NCBI GenBank assembly: GCA_013407085.1
Contig: JACCGJ010015252.1
Location: 1-64,000, forward strand
DNA length: 64,000 nt
Direction of reading: 5' to 3'
From: Atriophallophorus winterbourni
Taxonomy: Eukaryota; Platyhelminthes; Trematoda; Plagiorchiida; Microphallidae
Positions 21,990 through 35,339 of the stretch are shown here, piece by piece. Each line of letters begins with the position of its first letter. Position 1 is the stretch's first letter. A program made the translations under genes and the position numbers. Below the pieces are notes generated by a model. It did not search any database. It saw only the letters and a program-made list of their open reading frames with translations, and was not told where the DNA came from.

Positions 21990-24135
21990 ACTATCGACTA
22001 CCTGAGTTTACGTGAAGCGATTAGGTTAGTAAATTGGCGAGTGCTTGATTATCACAACAGGGAAACACCCCGCACTGCACTTACAGAAAAACTTCAGTCA
22101 AACATATATCAATATTCGCGATATTTTGATGAACAACGGGCTTTGATAAAGTTTCGTAGTCGCACGACAAAATGTTCCGGGCCTAGAAACTCTGATTGCT
22201 TTCACCACAGAAATTCCGGGACAAATGTATCCTCGCAACAATTTTTCAGAATTCGCAAAAAAGAAACACTCTCATCAAAAAAGCCAAGCAACATTAGTAT
22301 CTCTTTCCATCATTGAAAATGAAAGGTAATCCTAAACCGCTATATCCCAGTCGCAATGCTTGATTTAGTGAGAAACCATCTGTGCTTCCTGTTCTTATTG
22401 AAGAAGGATTAACGGTCTTGTCGAAGGGAACATCTGATGCTTTCGCTCAATTTTGTGATAAAGTATTTAGTCCGTTAGTTATTATATCCATTGAAAAATT
22501 GCGGCCATCAACGGGGACGCTTACTGCGATCGAGATTAATTCAGCGAATATACAAAGATATTTGTGTCAAATTGACCCTAGGAAATCCCCTGGTGGCAAG
22601 GGACTCACTCTGACTATACTGTAATCCTGTGACCAGCAGTTGTGTGAACCTTCAAGTGAATTGGTTAAACATTCTATAGCCGAATGAGTGGTGCTAACAA
22701 AGTGGAAGAAATTAGTAATTCCACCTATCTGTAAAGGTGCTAGACGTTCAGATCCCGCAAACTACCCTCCTTTCACCCTACTCCCTGTGATATCCAAAGG
22801 TCTAAAGCTTATAGTGACGGAAAAATAGTTCATCACTTGTAATCACAAAATGTGCTCTCTGTAGCGCAGCATGGTCTACGTAAATCTCGCTTATGTTTGA
22901 CAAACTTGTTGACGGTGTTAAACGACTGGACCCAAGCCGTTGACAAAGAAGCTAGAATACACGCATGCTATCTGGATTTGTCTAACGATATTGACCTAGT
23001 TGATCACTTTTGACTGAAAGAGCGGACAGCTAACCGTATGGCTTAAAATTACCTCAGTAGTGGCACAGCGATCTTTCTAATCAACAGGGTACAATTACAA
23101 GTTATTGATGTCTCTAGTGGCATACCGCAAGTTTCAGTCCTCTGCCCAGTACTTTTCTTCGTTTACATCAATGACCTACAAGAGACGTCCTTATGCGAGA
23201 TGATTATCTTTGCTGATGATATTATACTTTGGACGCGAATGAAATCAACTGCGGAGTGTGTACAGCTACAACGTGATCTAGATGCTTTCCATGAATGGTC
23301 AGTACAGAATAAGTTGCTAATCAATTTTCAAAAATGCTAGATGTCGCAAGCTATTACAGTACCAATACCACTGTGGGCAGATGATTTTGAGCTGGATCGA
23401 ATCGGAAATGAATCTTCGATTCTGGAAAGTCGGCAGCCTGTAGAAAAGCCTACATTGCGTGGTTATCTGAAAGCGTTCTTGCGACGGATTTTCAGAAACT
23501 TTACGCCTATAACGTTGCCCATCATCATGAAAGCCTTAACTCCAACAATAAAGCATGCATCGCAAGCTTCGACTATTTGGTTAAAAAGAATATATTATTG
23601 CTTTATAAGATATACTTTCGTGCAACCAAACTCGTAAATGTTTTCCGGAAAGTAACGTACGAGGAGCGATTGCTAAACGGAAACTCATTACTCCTCTTCA
23701 AATAAGCTTTCGAAGTGATGTGACACTAACTTACAAAATATTATATACCCCACTTCATCCTTCAAAACAATTATTTGAATAACTTGAGTCACGATACACA
23801 CGCAGCCACTCAGCGACACTGCAAATTCCCCACACCCGTATCTGTTGTCGACGATATTATTTTATTGTGTACGTGTCCGTTTCCTTTCGAATGCCATCCC
23901 CGAAAATATTGTCATCTCGAACAAAATCGAAACTTACATTCGCAATTTGGTTACTTATTTGTTGCATAACGGTTTAACGACACCCGCGTATTGACTAATG
24001 ATAAGTATTCAAACTGGACTATAATATACATTGTGTTTATTTTATAACTTTATGCTGAAGGAATATTTTCTATGATATGGTAATAGTGAAGCTATGTGCT
24101 TTTTGTAACCATACATTGAAACTTGAATCATATCT
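21990..24135 (+). mobile_element. CR1-like ORF2 relic with 3-prime tail
   Basis: Readable pieces in order: KFRSRTTKCSGPRNS near 22160 (linker), DPRKSPGGKGL near 22580, PPICKGARRSDPANYPPFTLL near 22730, a decayed motif A near 22980, GYNYKLLMSL and SMTYKRRPYARWLS-like stretches around motifs B and C, and RYYFIVYVSVSF near 23860. It ends with an ACTTGAATCAT tail at 24120. More than a dozen stops are present. Confidence 0.75.
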
Positions 24136-24180
24136 GTCTAGGCTTGGACAACCTGGATCATGTTTGTGATTACATAAATA
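24125..24180 (+). repeat. Short copy of the 157-bp repeat
   Basis: ATCTGTCTAGGCTTGGACAAC followed by CTGGATCATG and TTTGTGATT matches 15390-15480 with deletions. It directly follows the CR1 tail. Confidence 0.6.
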
Positions 24181-24419
24181 AATAATTTCAGACATTGACC
24201 TCAACAATTTAAGCCCAAGACCTATCTCTTGTAATAAATATGATGTCTCTAAATCGGAGCCAGAGAACGGAGAAAGAATGGGTAAATTGCGCCTAGAGCA
24301 CAAGCATCGTGTTGATATGCACAAACATCCGCAAATTGAGCTGTCACTGTTTTTATACGAAAATCTCCGTTGATGATCTCGTTCACCCGAATGAACCATA
24401 TCGCTCTCGTTTACAAATG

Positions 24420-24960
24420 ACGGATTTGTCAGAGTAATTCAAAGTTTCAATGGTCCAAAAAGCAAATACTTTAGAGTAACCAGAGATTCAAAAATGGGCA
24501 ATGCATAAAAACAACACAAATGTTTTATAAATATGGAAATTCAGTACGTATATTCATGTTTGATGTTGCATTTGGTTAAAATATACTTGTGAAGATCAGC
24601 CTTGAACATGTTCAGGGTCGATGCGCAAATGATGAGTGGAGACAGAGAGTTCCATATAAAACAAACTGGGACAGCAAAAGAAAGCCTTCGACAATCTGGA
24701 GTGTGGAATAATTAACTTGTTGCCCTGCGATCTGCTAACGCGTGATTCTTAACGATGAAACAGGCGTTCAAGTGGATGATCCACATTATGGAGAATGTTG
24801 AACAGCAGGATCAAATCACACATGAGACAAGGGTACGAAAAGTCAAAGAGGTTTAGAGTTGAAATCCGCTTTGCGTATGACCTGTTATATAGCCAGGTCA
24901 CCAGTTTTGTAGCGTGGTATAAGTCTTGCAGCAAGGTCATGTCTACAATGCGAAACCGTT
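24420..24960 (-). mobile_element. CR1-like relic, ORF2 C-terminus
   Basis: On the minus strand LYHATKLVTWLYNRSYAKRIS and NILHNVDHPLERLF parallel the last 150 residues of CR1 ORF2, followed by a decayed VCF.WNSL-type block and a TTGAATTAC tail near 24440. Only the 3-prime end remains. Confidence 0.75.
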
Positions 24961-24964
24961 CACA

Positions 24965-25575
24965 AAATCGGCTGTTCGGCATGTTACTAGGGTGTTTTCT
25001 TCTCATGATGAATACATATATACACTCGGTTCTAGATTATTCCGCACAATCCTGAACACCATGGCTCCAAAAGTCATCTTATTTCTGGATCCAGAATATC
25101 AGAGAGCTTCTAAGCTGATAATTTGACTCGAAGATACGCCATTCGCCGTGTGATTAAGAAGACTGGACCTGAGGACACTTACAAAATACTTAATACTGTT
25201 TCCCACCCCCCGGACATATTATTCCACCTTCGAAATTCCAGCAACAGCAGTGTCCATTTTTGCAAGTTGGAAATAACACATTTCAAACGGAACTGCCACA
25301 GGTATTTTTATTCGGTACGTGTTTGCATTGATTGGAATTCCCTACCTGCCGATTTGCTAGGCTGAAACAGTTTATCTATATTCAAAACAAAACTGGACCA
25401 TTATATGATAGCTAATCCGAATTTTGCCCGAACTATTAATAAACTATCATCGTCCCATAGATTTTCATATTATTTATACATATATATATACATTTGTATC
25501 TATAGTTCCACTCTATGGTTTTTGTAAATTTAATTGCTTTTTCCAATCATAAAACTTGAATCTTAAATCTTTTGT
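24965..25575 (+). mobile_element. CR1-like relic, ORF2 C-terminus
   Basis: Plus-strand pieces MMNTYIHSVLDYSAQS, LNTVSHPPDILFHLR, RYFYSVRVC and WNSLPADLL match the C-terminus of the ORF2 at 37719-40634. The tail ACTTGAATCTTAAATC is at 25552. It abuts the previous relic head to head. Confidence 0.8.
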
Positions 25576-25599
25576 AACCATAGGGCGTGGATAATGGAT

Positions 25600-26575
25600 A
25601 CCCTACCCATGATTGTTACTTGGATATGCCCAAACATTTTATCGACTCAATAACTTCCTACTGCTATAAAAACTGGAGCAGCTACGGTTGGACGGTAGAT
25701 TGTTGGCCTGGATACAGGATTAATTGACTGTTAGAGTCATCGGTGTTAGAGGTGATGGGGAAATATCCAGCAGAGTAGAAGTTACAAGTGTCGTACATCA
25801 AGTCTCATTCTTGTGGCCAATACTCTTCCTGGTGTACGCGAACGATATACGTGATATCGTACTCAGGACAAAATTTTATTTGCGGATGACATCAAAGTCT
25901 GGACAAGCGTACGCACCATGGAATATTGACAAATTCTGCAAAAGGATTTCGAAGCACTTCATACGTGCTCATTACGGAACTGCCTACTACCGTCCAATAT
26001 CCATAAATATAAAATGTTAAACGTCGGTGAATCCTAAGAATGCTTATACTGTCAATGATCTTACGGGAAAGAAAGACCATGGTGTGTGGTTTAACAATAA
26101 ATTGATGTCTTTACAGCAGTGTTCGGTGGTATACAACAGGTCCTGGCAAAGCTTAGCACTGCTCAGAATGATCTTTGATAATTTCACAAAGCAGATACTC
26201 ACACGTTTAGTTAACACCTATATCAACTCAACAATGGAGTACGATATTCAAGCATGGCCGCCGTGGTTACAAAAGGTCATGAAATTGCTGCAAAGCGTAT
26301 ACTTCCTCGCTACAAAACTGGTGACCGACAATACAACAGGACATACGACAAGAGGATTGCAACTCTGAACCTGTTTGAATTTTTGTATCGTCATGTCATT
26401 GGTGATTTGATCCTGTTGCATACAGTGGATCAACCACATGAACAGATGTTTCGTCCATTAGAAGCACGTGTTAGCAGATCTCATGGATACACGTTAATTT
26501 GTTCACACTCTAGATCAAATAATAGAAGGTTCTTCTTTGCTGTCCGGGAATGTTTAATGTAGAAGTCTATATCCC
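25600..26575 (+). mobile_element. CR1-like relic, RT motif B to C-terminus
   Basis: VEVTSVVHQVSFLWPILFL replaces VEVTSGVPQGSVLGPILFL. FLVYANDIRDIV follows, then YINSTMEYDIQAWPPWLQK, KRIATLNLFEF and RRFFFAVREC. It is the same subfamily as 5406-5700. Shifts and stops occur throughout. Confidence 0.8.
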
Positions 26576-26985
26576 TACATATCATTTGTGCATCCAGCCT
26601 GAACATGTTCAAGGCTGAAATGAAGAGTGATGGGAAGATTACGACATAAATCGGCAGATCATTCAAAACACACGGTGTACGGACAGAGGAGAAAAACTTA
26701 CGGCAGTTCCTCCGACTTCGCTGATGAATCAGCTTGAAGATATGTCTCCGGGTTCCGGAACTGGAAACCATCAAAATAAGTCCATGCCATGGGTGCGAAG
26801 GTAAATCCTTGCGAACACGTTGAGTTACTGGAGAGGTTTTCATAGTTGATCAAACTGTGTTCTATGACTATATTTTTGAATCTACGCTGAGCATACTCTA
26901 AGATGTGATGATTACGCTTAAACCATGGGTACCAAACGGATACCGCCTTTTCGAGGTGGGGTTTGAAGTCCGCGTGTAGGAGTGA
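26576..26985 (-). mobile_element. CR1-like relic, ORF2 C-terminus, another subfamily
   Basis: The minus-strand reading FKPHLEKAVSVWYPWFKRN and ILEYAQRRFKNIV is the C-terminal LEYA.QAW.PWL..D block, followed in another frame by NCRKFFSSVRTPCVLNDLP. The subfamily differs from the other CR1 copies here. Confidence 0.7.
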
Positions 26986-27224
26986 GGGAAAGAGAGGCAA
27001 GTCGAAAGACCCGTTTGCGGAGCCCTTCGTAAATATTGGCGACTCAGGATGCGTGGGAACATTCAGCTGAGCACCCAACATTACGTCGAACCAAATAGCC
27101 GAGGTTTTCTCGTAGCATACATACCGAAAGTTGGGTGAACCCAAGCATGTACCTAATTCCACCAGGATGACGAATGCGAAGAGATCGGCATTTTCTGGCC
27201 CTACTGGATAAAATTCGCATGGTT

Positions 27225-29760
27225 ACTTCCAGATACGCTTGTGGATTTTTGATTATGGGTGACTTCAATTTACCGAATCTGCAGAGCAGCACCATTTACC
27301 CAGAACACTACCTCGAGCGCACATTCAGTGAGTTGTTTGACGATATTCCTCTTTATAACCGCATAACATTTAATACCCGATACCGCGAAAGCGATTTACC
27401 CTCACTCTTAGATCTCGTTCTGACAAGCAATGAACATGACATTGATAACGTTGCTTACGAAATTCCACTGGGACTAAATGATCACGTCGTCATCCAGTTT
27501 GACTACCTGTTTGAATACCTGACTACCTGTAAGAATAAATAATGCCCGTAAAAGAGTTAGGCGGATCAACACTATGGCGTTGAGTGATGCTCTGAATAAC
27601 ACGTTTAACTGCCAACCGGAAACCAGCAACGTACATGACACTTGTATATGGCTAATATCTAATCTCAAAAGTTCAATCGAAAGGAGCTCCGAATTTGTCC
27701 TCAGGAACTCAAGAAAAATCTTTGGATTTAAATTAAGAAGGCGAACTCGTAAGTGGTTAACGGTACGAAACATTGCTTGGCGACAACATCGGCAAAACCC
27801 ATCATCCGAGACCTAGGAAACATTCCGTTTACTGCGGAACAAAGTAAACAAATTTGTCAACCAAGACAAGTTGTGCTTCCAAGAAGTGACATCAAGCATG
27901 ATGGAGCGAAACCCCAAAATACTATATCGTATGGTTAACGATCAAGCTAAGGTGAGACCTGGAGTAGCGTCCGCGAACACATCAGCTGGACCAACAACAA
28001 CTGCAGCTGAAACTGCTGATGCCTTAGCCACGTTTTATTCATCGGTATTCAACCCGATAGAACATGCAATGTACAGCACAAATCCAACAATTTCAAGCAC
28101 GGTTGCCCTAAGTGAAATAAGTGTTACTGAGAAACGCGTCCTTCAAGGTTTATCCAATCTTAAAACCGGAAAGTCTCCTGGGGCTGACGGAATAACCCCG
28201 AAAATATTAAAGCAATTTGCGAGTTTGGTAAACAAACCACTCACTTATCTGTTCGAGCGAACACTGACAAGTGGAGTGATTCCTAGAGATTGGAGACGAG
28301 GAATAATTTCTCCAATTTGCAAAGGTGGAAATCGTTCCGATGTTTCCAATAACCGACTCGTTACTCTGTTACCAGTGATTACAAAATTACTCGAGCGACT
28401 CACTGTTGACGATCTAATGAAACACTTCGAGAATAATCAGTTGCTTTCGAGGAACCAGCTTGGATTCAGACGAAATTATTCCTGTTTGTCTAATTTACTG
28501 GTAACGCTAGATGATTGGTTAAAATCGGTAGATAAAGGACAAGCAATACACGCGTGCTACTTGGATAATTCAAAAGCATTCGATCGTGTTGACCATTACC
28601 TAATTCTGCAGAAGCTTGAAAGGCTTGGTATCGCTGGAAAGTTGCTAAATTGGCTAAATGACTACCTAACAAATCGCACTAACCATGTAAGTGTTGATGG
28701 TGCATTATCCAAAACAATTGCAGCAACTAGCGGAGTTCCCCAAGGCTCAGTCCTTGGTCCGATCCTCTTTCTGGTTTATGTCAATGAAATACCGGAAATT
28801 GTTCGATGTAAAATTTCGTTGGTTGCGGACGACATAGAGATTAGGCGCATCATTCGTAGTCCAGAAGACTGTCTGCTATTACAAAAGGATCTTAATAAGC
28901 TTCACAGCTGGTCGTTGAAGAACAAACTACCGTTTAACTGCAACAAATGCAGGATCATGAATGTGGGGAATCGAGTAGAGTTCACACATAACATAGGTTC
29001 GCATGTCCTTAAAAATTGCAGTGAAGAAAAAGATTCGGGTGTCTAGATATGCTCCATTTTGAAAACATCACTTCAAACTAACAGTACCTTTGAAAAAGCA
29101 ACACGTGTTCTAAATCTACTCAAACGTGTATTTGGGAAATATTCGCCAAAGATATTCCCAAGGATCATGAATACATACTTGAGATCAGTCATGGAATACG
29201 GTGTGCAGTCATGGTCTCCGTGGCTCAAGAGGGATGTGGAACTTATGCAGCGAATCTATCACCGCTCAACGAAACTAGTTCTCAGCATCCGAAACAAACC
29301 ATATAAAGAAAGGATAGCTCAACTGAATCTGTTCGATTTTCCCTATTGACGAATTAGAGGAGACCATAGCTTAATTTACAAAACATTCCATACCCCGAAG
29401 CATCCCTTACAGGATTTATTCACGCGAAGGGATAGGAGGAATTATCGGACCCATGAATATGTGCTGGTCTACCCCATTCCTGCCTGAACTGTAGAAGGTA
29501 TTTTTACTCTGTCCGTGTCTGTTTTACTTGGAACAGTTTACCTTCAACCGTTGCTCACGCCACTAACTTGCATGAATTTAAAACGAAATTGGACGAATTT
29601 TTATTGCATTATTCGTTTCCAGAACACTTATATACTGTTTAATCTATGTTCTTATATTGTTTGTACACTTAAGTTTCAATTTTTACCATCCTATGTTTGT
29701 TGTTAATCTTGTTGCTTTTTAGACCATTAAAAACCTTGAATTACCTTGAATTACCTTGAA
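27225..29760 (+). mobile_element. CR1-like LINE, 5-prime truncated, second good ORF2
   Basis: It begins inside the endonuclease and runs to a tail with tandem CCTTGAATTA units at 29734-29760. It is a different subfamily from 6336-9102, with its own tail motif. No ORF1 is present. Confidence 0.88.
27237..29490 (+). pseudogene. ORF2 of the 27-29 kb CR1-like LINE, broken
   Basis: Endonuclease: MGDFNLPNLQ, LPSLLDLVLTS, GLNDHVVIQF. RT in the long open part 27871-29046: KSPGADGITPKILK, QLGFRRNYSCLSNLL, YLDNSKAFDRVDH (motif A), SGVPQGSVLGPILF (motif B), and LVADDIEI at motif C, where FADD is VADD. The frame closes at 29046 and resumes as 29059-29349 with YLRSVMEYGVQSW. Other breaks are at about 27540 and 27816. 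The lesions and the altered motif C neighbourhood argue against activity. Confidence 0.88.
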
Positions 29761-31379
29761 AGAGAGGTGGTTCGAAATTGCTCATGTATTAATCGAAGTA
29801 AGAGCGCATGCAGATTGTCACAATTATTCGAGGATGAAAGGATGCGCAATAAGTTTGATAACATTCGGGGTAATTAGAAACGGCTAGTTCACACATACCA
29901 CAATGTCGTTGATGAACACACGCGGGTGATCCACATTTTATTGAAAACTATCGGCAAGCAAGTCTGTTGCGAACGCGACGTGTCCTGGAGCGGAAGAATG
30001 TGGCTCACAAAGACAAGAGCGGGTTACCAATTCAATGTAGGCCAAGCTTTTGCAGTAATATAGCGTAAATACCACGGTAAAATGCCTTGGAAAAATCCAG
30101 GTATATAAAATCAACGCCGTTGCCTGCATCGAGAGCTTTGGTCTGCAGTGATTTGTACAGTATTGTGTTTTGTATCATCTTGAATTTTTAAATTATTATT
30201 TATCATTTCATTTCGATTAACGCTGAATAAGAGTTTTCGCAAGTTTTGCTTATATGAGTAACCAATTCGAGGGATTATTAGAGATTAGAGCTATCATATG
30301 GATCGGTGGCATGTTTGTCATAAATAAAGTCTGCAACTCCTCTGACAATAGACGTTGGAATTATTCCAACAACGCGGTTTGTGGCGCGATCTTTGCGTTC
30401 GAGCACGGTATGACTCGAATAGAGCTTTGATTTGTGCAAAAAAGAGACGTGGATCGGTGTGTCGAATGCGGTAAAGGAGTATGATTGATAAAATTATCTT
30501 AATTCTTGTCCTCGTTATTTGTATTATGGTTCATAGCGCGTAGTTTATAAGTCGAATCGAATTGAAAGTGTTTTCGGGCTCAGCAATTTGCAGTGGATAG
30601 TGAGTAATGAATCGTCATATTGCGTGTGTTCTTGTTATATACACATGCAACATTGAACCCGAGACACCCAGAGAAGAACGAAAACCACGTGGCAAAGAGT
30701 ATATTGTTACTAATGTATGTTAATTATTTTCTAATTGCATTTAATAGATGAATATTGCTGACTGAGCTAAAGAACAGTTTTTCTAATCAATGAAATCGGA
30801 GTGATAATGGTAGAAAGATCGATAGATTGTAGTGAAATATTTTCACTTTGTATCTTCGTATTTTGGTCAGAGACGATTTGTCCTTTTATGTTTATTAGAT
30901 TTTCGATTTGTATACTCCATTCGAATTAATGCTTGTAAAATACACTATCAGTATCATGAAAAATGAAAGTTTGTAATGAATCGTTAAGAGAGTCAGTCGG
31001 GGGTATATATTTGGCAAACAACCAGAGAACTCAGTACTAGGATAATTTGAACACACAAATCGAATATGTAAGCCGACAAGCAATTCCAGTGGATATCAAT
31101 CACTGATCAGAGATTCAGCACTAGTTGAACACGTGCTGGACACAGGTCACAGCGTTAATTTCGATAACGTAGAAGTGATGAGGTGGGGGGTAACACCGAA
31201 ATTGGAACGACATCACGCTGAGGAGGTTGAGATAAAAAAGGCTGGTAAGAATGCAGTCAATAAGGTGGCGTCCGTGCACGAACCCTAGTGTCCCCGCCGA
31301 TTACGCAATCGAGATAATCTGTCAGCAGATGTCATTCACACCTGCCAAGACCAAAACAATTGAGGGATTAACCGGCACG
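29761..31379. other. Unassigned AT-rich stretch, 1.6 kb
   Basis: No ORF over 63 codons, no element ends and no matches to the other repeats in the window were found by eye. This is the longest part without any transposon signal, so it is the best place for host non-coding DNA. Confidence 0.5.
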
Positions 31380-32000
31380 TAGTGGTGGTTTTGCGTCAGT
31401 CGATATTAATCGCGCCTATCTTAACGAGCGCAGCATCCAACATGGCCTGTGCAGTTCTTAACCAGGTGAGTTTTTCCATCCCATCGAGCCACGTCATGGA
31501 CTGGCCACCCGATCGTTTTCCTCAGCATATACTCTGCTCGGAGAGACCAGGTTTCACAGCCATATAGTACATTAGCACGCACTACTGCTTTGTAAACAAG
31601 GACTTTAGTATGGAGTGAATCAACGCGTCTATGCCGAAAATAGCGACGTTTAGCAAACGTTACACCCGCCTTAGAAACACGTTGTGAGATCTCAAAACCA
31701 CCGCGAGTAGAGATAATGCTGCCAAGGAAAGCGAAGCTGTCGATCAATCGAAATTGAAATCACACAATAAGATTTTGGAGAGAGACACATCAGTCGTGGA
31801 TAAGTGTTTAACACGGGTTAGGCGCCAAGCACATGCCATACACGAAAGCTCAAACAGTCAGACGGTTTAGGGCTTGCTGCTTTATGTAAGAGGCATCTAC
31901 CATAAGTACGATGTCATCCGCATACCCTAGATCGGTAGCCCTCTCACTCAGCATAAGATGAAAAGAGTTGATCTGTGCATCTCGACCGGCACGGAACCCA
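31380..32000 (-). mobile_element. LINE relic, same family as 13-14 kb and 61 kb
   Basis: On the minus strand ATDLGYADDIVLM near 31930 is RT motif C with the YADD form. Downstream, IDSFAFLGSIISTRGG and KAVVRANVLYGCETWSLRAE match VDSFVYLGSCISAGS and the LYG.ETW block of the copy near 61.4 kb. It is a truncated, broken copy. Confidence 0.8.
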
Positions 32001-32414
32001 GTTTCCTCCTTACGGATATGCTATTATCTTTTGGTAGTCAAACAATAAGTAGGTGGAGGCCAGTATTTTAGGAGCTAGTTAAATCAAACAAATGATATGT
32101 GCTGTGCTATTACCTCACTCGTTTGTCTGAGCTGGACTCTTCTTCTATCGTCTCAAATTGCACTTTCGGGATATAAACGTTTCACGGGTGAATTTTTTAA
32201 AATCCAAGTTTTCAAGTTTTAACCCAAATTTACCGACGCGGGCAATATCACTGGCGATTTAGAATATTGTTTCTGTTTGAATACTGTTGAGAAGATCACA
32301 TCATTTCAAATTCACTGATAGTTTGTTAAACTCTGTCCCATAAAAACTCGTTGAACCGCAACACTTTTATCCAACGCGTTCACATTTTACCGCTTGGATC
32401 GCGTCAATCCGATC
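32001..32414. other. Unassigned stretch
   Basis: Nothing recognisable between two minus-strand LINE relics of different families. Confidence 0.45.
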
Positions 32415-34290
32415 CAACTTACTTACTTACTGACTTTTGTGCGGCTGGCTCCACGGGTGGATTAGCCGGCTTCATTGATGTCTCGGATCGCACCAGCCCA
32501 CGCACGTCGATCGGAGGCGAGATCGTTGCAGATCGTGATACAGTCTCGTTCCCACCTGCGAACTCCGTAGACGGTACGCAGACCCAGGGTGTCCACATCA
32601 TCTTTCACAGTTGACAGCCAGGTTTTCACTTGACCACCTTGCCGTCGACGCCAGGTGCGAAAGGTTTTGGGGTCGAGGACGAGTTTTGGTAGTGCTGTGT
32701 CTGTCTTTCAGAGGACGTGGCCAAACCATTGCAGCCTTCGCTGTTGTATGTGAGCGGAAAGTGGAGATAGTCCGCTGCAACGCTCTCGTACGGCTGCGTT
32801 AAATACTCGGTCTGTATATCGGATGCCCAAGATTACCCTAAGGCACCAATGGTCGAACACTTTTAATGTGCGTACATCGTGTGACCTTAAAGGCCATGTC
32901 TCGCATCCATAGAGTAGTACAGGGCGAATCGCTGCTTGATAAACACGCGTCTTAGTTTTTTGGCTGATCCCGGGCTTGCGCCAAAGGGTGCCTTTCAACT
33001 GCAAAAAACACATTACGAGCACGATCGACCCTTAACTTCACTTCATCTTTCGCCTGACCATTCGGCAATATACTTGAGCCAACTCTTCACCGTAGACACG
33101 AACCCGTGTCCTTGTAGAGGTGTAATAGGCTCTGATTAGGTTGACGAGCTTTAATGGAACCCCATCCGATAGCATGATGTCCCATAAACAACCACGGTCT
33201 ACGGAGTCGAAGGCGGCGCGGAAGTCAATAAAGCAAGCTATCGTTTGCTGTTGATACCGTGCACGGTGCTCGAAGATCCTGCGTAAAGTGAATATTTGAT
33301 CTACGCAACCCATCCCAGGGCGAAATCCACATTGGTTAACTCTGGTGCGCAGATTTCTTTCGGCGGAGAACCGATTAAGCAGGAGCGTCGCAAACACTTT
33401 AGCATCCATGAGATGAGTGCTTGTTTAGCATGGTCGCTGAGCGCTATCGCTACTCCATGGTGACCAGATCCATCCTCGGGCCCACTATAAAAAGCCAATA
33501 AGTACGATCGACTCCGGGGACCTTGATCGATTTGGATCCGTGTCCGGGAAGGCGGACCTCGGAAAGACAAGCAACATCATCCAAGTCCAATAAAGAGCGC
33601 ATCGTGATTGCTTGACTACCAACGTCAAGCAGAGTCGGTACGTTCCAACATCCCAGATAAAAGTCTTTACGGATATTTATGGCCCCAGCTAGCTTACTTT
33701 TCACCCTAGCCGCTGGAAGAGCCAAGGGCGCGTCGCGTCTCGGGAACGCCGTAGCAGAGAGCTGAGATATACGTTGAGACATCGTGATGAAGTTTCTTGG
33801 GGATAGTGTATAATTGATGTCCCCAGCACCAGTTGGTGTTTGTTCCAGTACACCTCTCTAGCCTTTGCACAGCCAAGTGCAACATACAAGGCAGCAGGGA
33901 GCTGGCAGATGAACGCGCTGTGCGCCAGTTATCTACATACGGGGCTTCTCTCCGGATTTTTCCACGGGGTTTTCTCCCGAAGCCTTTCCCGCAATCTGGT
34001 GACCCACAAAGCAGTGGGGGTTTGGAGTCAGGGTTTTCCTTCCCCTAGATGGATTGCCAGTAGCTGACGAGCTCCATCTGCCCGGAGCTAACTGGCTTTA
34101 TGGCGCCAGCCACCCGCCTTCGCCCCTTCTCCTGTCAGTAAGAGCAGTTCCGCCGGGTTTGCGAAAGCCACTCGTGCAGGCCAGGAGTTGGACTTGGTTG
34201 ACAGAGGCTATTTGAGACGCACGCCACGTGGGAGTATTTTGTAGATAGTAGGTGGCTCATTCCTACTACCACCCCCGGCTGTGACAACCT
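32415..34290 (-). mobile_element. LINE of a fourth family, 5-prime head kept, internal parts deleted
   Basis: The 5-prime head (about 33800-34290) is the same module as at 15580. Then come an endonuclease start (LGCWNVPTLL, CLSEVRLPG), a jump into the RT (NQCGFRPGMGCVDQIF, ACFIDFRAAFDSVDR at 33038-33409), a second jump to LLYGCETWPLRSHDVR and QQRRLQWFGHVL (32708-33022), and a C-terminus with LASDRRAWAGAIRD. The 3-prime end is a GTAA-type repeat at 32417-32430. At least two internal deletions remove the FADD region and most of the endonuclease, so it is dead. Confidence 0.85.
34152..34290 (-). promoter_or_regulatory. LINE 5-prime head, second copy
   Basis: On the minus strand GGTTGTC (34289-34283) faces GTCAACC (34202-34196), pairing at 6 of 7 positions. 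GCCGGG (34279-34274) pairs fully with CCCGGC (34157-34152). GCAAA comes just before the last arm. The order of arms is the same as at 15580. Confidence 0.55.
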
Positions 34291-35339
34291 TTGGATCTAA
34301 CGCATTCACCCCACTAGTAGGGCGTGCGTTATTTGCACTTTTGCCTTCTATAGAAACCCGAGAGGGCACATCAACCAATCAGGTGATGCGTGTGTGTGTT
34401 CGAAGTGATTTACTACAGAAACCCGAGAAGTAAGGGTAGACATTACGTGCGGCGTATGTATTTCTGTCAGCCAATAAGAATTGACCGTCGTACGAGTAAA
34501 ATTTGAGTGTTATCTGGCGTGAAGGTTTTCCTCGTTTCATGAATGAATGAAATTTTTCGTTTTTCATTGAAAACACATTAAACATATAATATTGACATGC
34601 ATACAGTTGATTCCCAATGTGTAACAAACAAGCTATCGCATAGATAGCAATTTTTCTAGATGACCTGAAGAGATAGTAAACAACCAATATTAAACTGCCT
34701 ATCACCAAGTTTCTTTTCCAGAGCTTAGAACATATATATAAATAATAACTGTTGCATTACGTGCTAACTGGATTAACTTAACCATGGTTAAAGATTCAGG
34801 GTGTCCGATGCTTCAGAAGTAGATTTATATGAAGTGAATGCACGGTTGCATTTTTCACATCAATATATAAGTTTGCTCCTGAAAATCCTTTCAATAGTTA
34901 AATGCACAACACCCGACTGTAATGAGTTCCATTAGAAAATAAATGCGCACCAGATAAAGGCACCGACGGCAGTTTCGGTGAAGATGTGGAATATCAAATG
35001 CCATTGTCCGAGTTTTCTAGGACTCAACGGACTACAGGTTAGAGAAATGGTGTTCATATTGGAATAAATGCGTATCAGAACAGACCTCACCCTATGCGCA
35101 AAAGATATATGGAATGACTTGCCCCACCCAGCAACCCAATTCAACTTAACGCTGTCTAAGACGCTTCACACAGCGGTCAACATGAGCAAAAGTACATTAC
35201 TAACGGGGCTAAAGATCAACAAATAATACATAGGCAGACCCGGTATACTTGTTCAGGGCAATGCCATTAAAATATTGGTTAAAAAGTACGCTTGGAAAGA
35301 GATAAATTTTTATTGATTACAAATTCTGGGACGCATCCA
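34291..35339. other. Unassigned stretch
   Basis: Open frames at 34379-34708 and 34932-35144 (minus) have no recognised motif. No repeat copies were seen. Confidence 0.45.

Noticed and set aside
26986..27224. Minus-strand frame between two LINEs as a gene
   Set aside because: Part of it is antisense to the plus-strand CR1 endonuclease and the rest has no recognisable motif.
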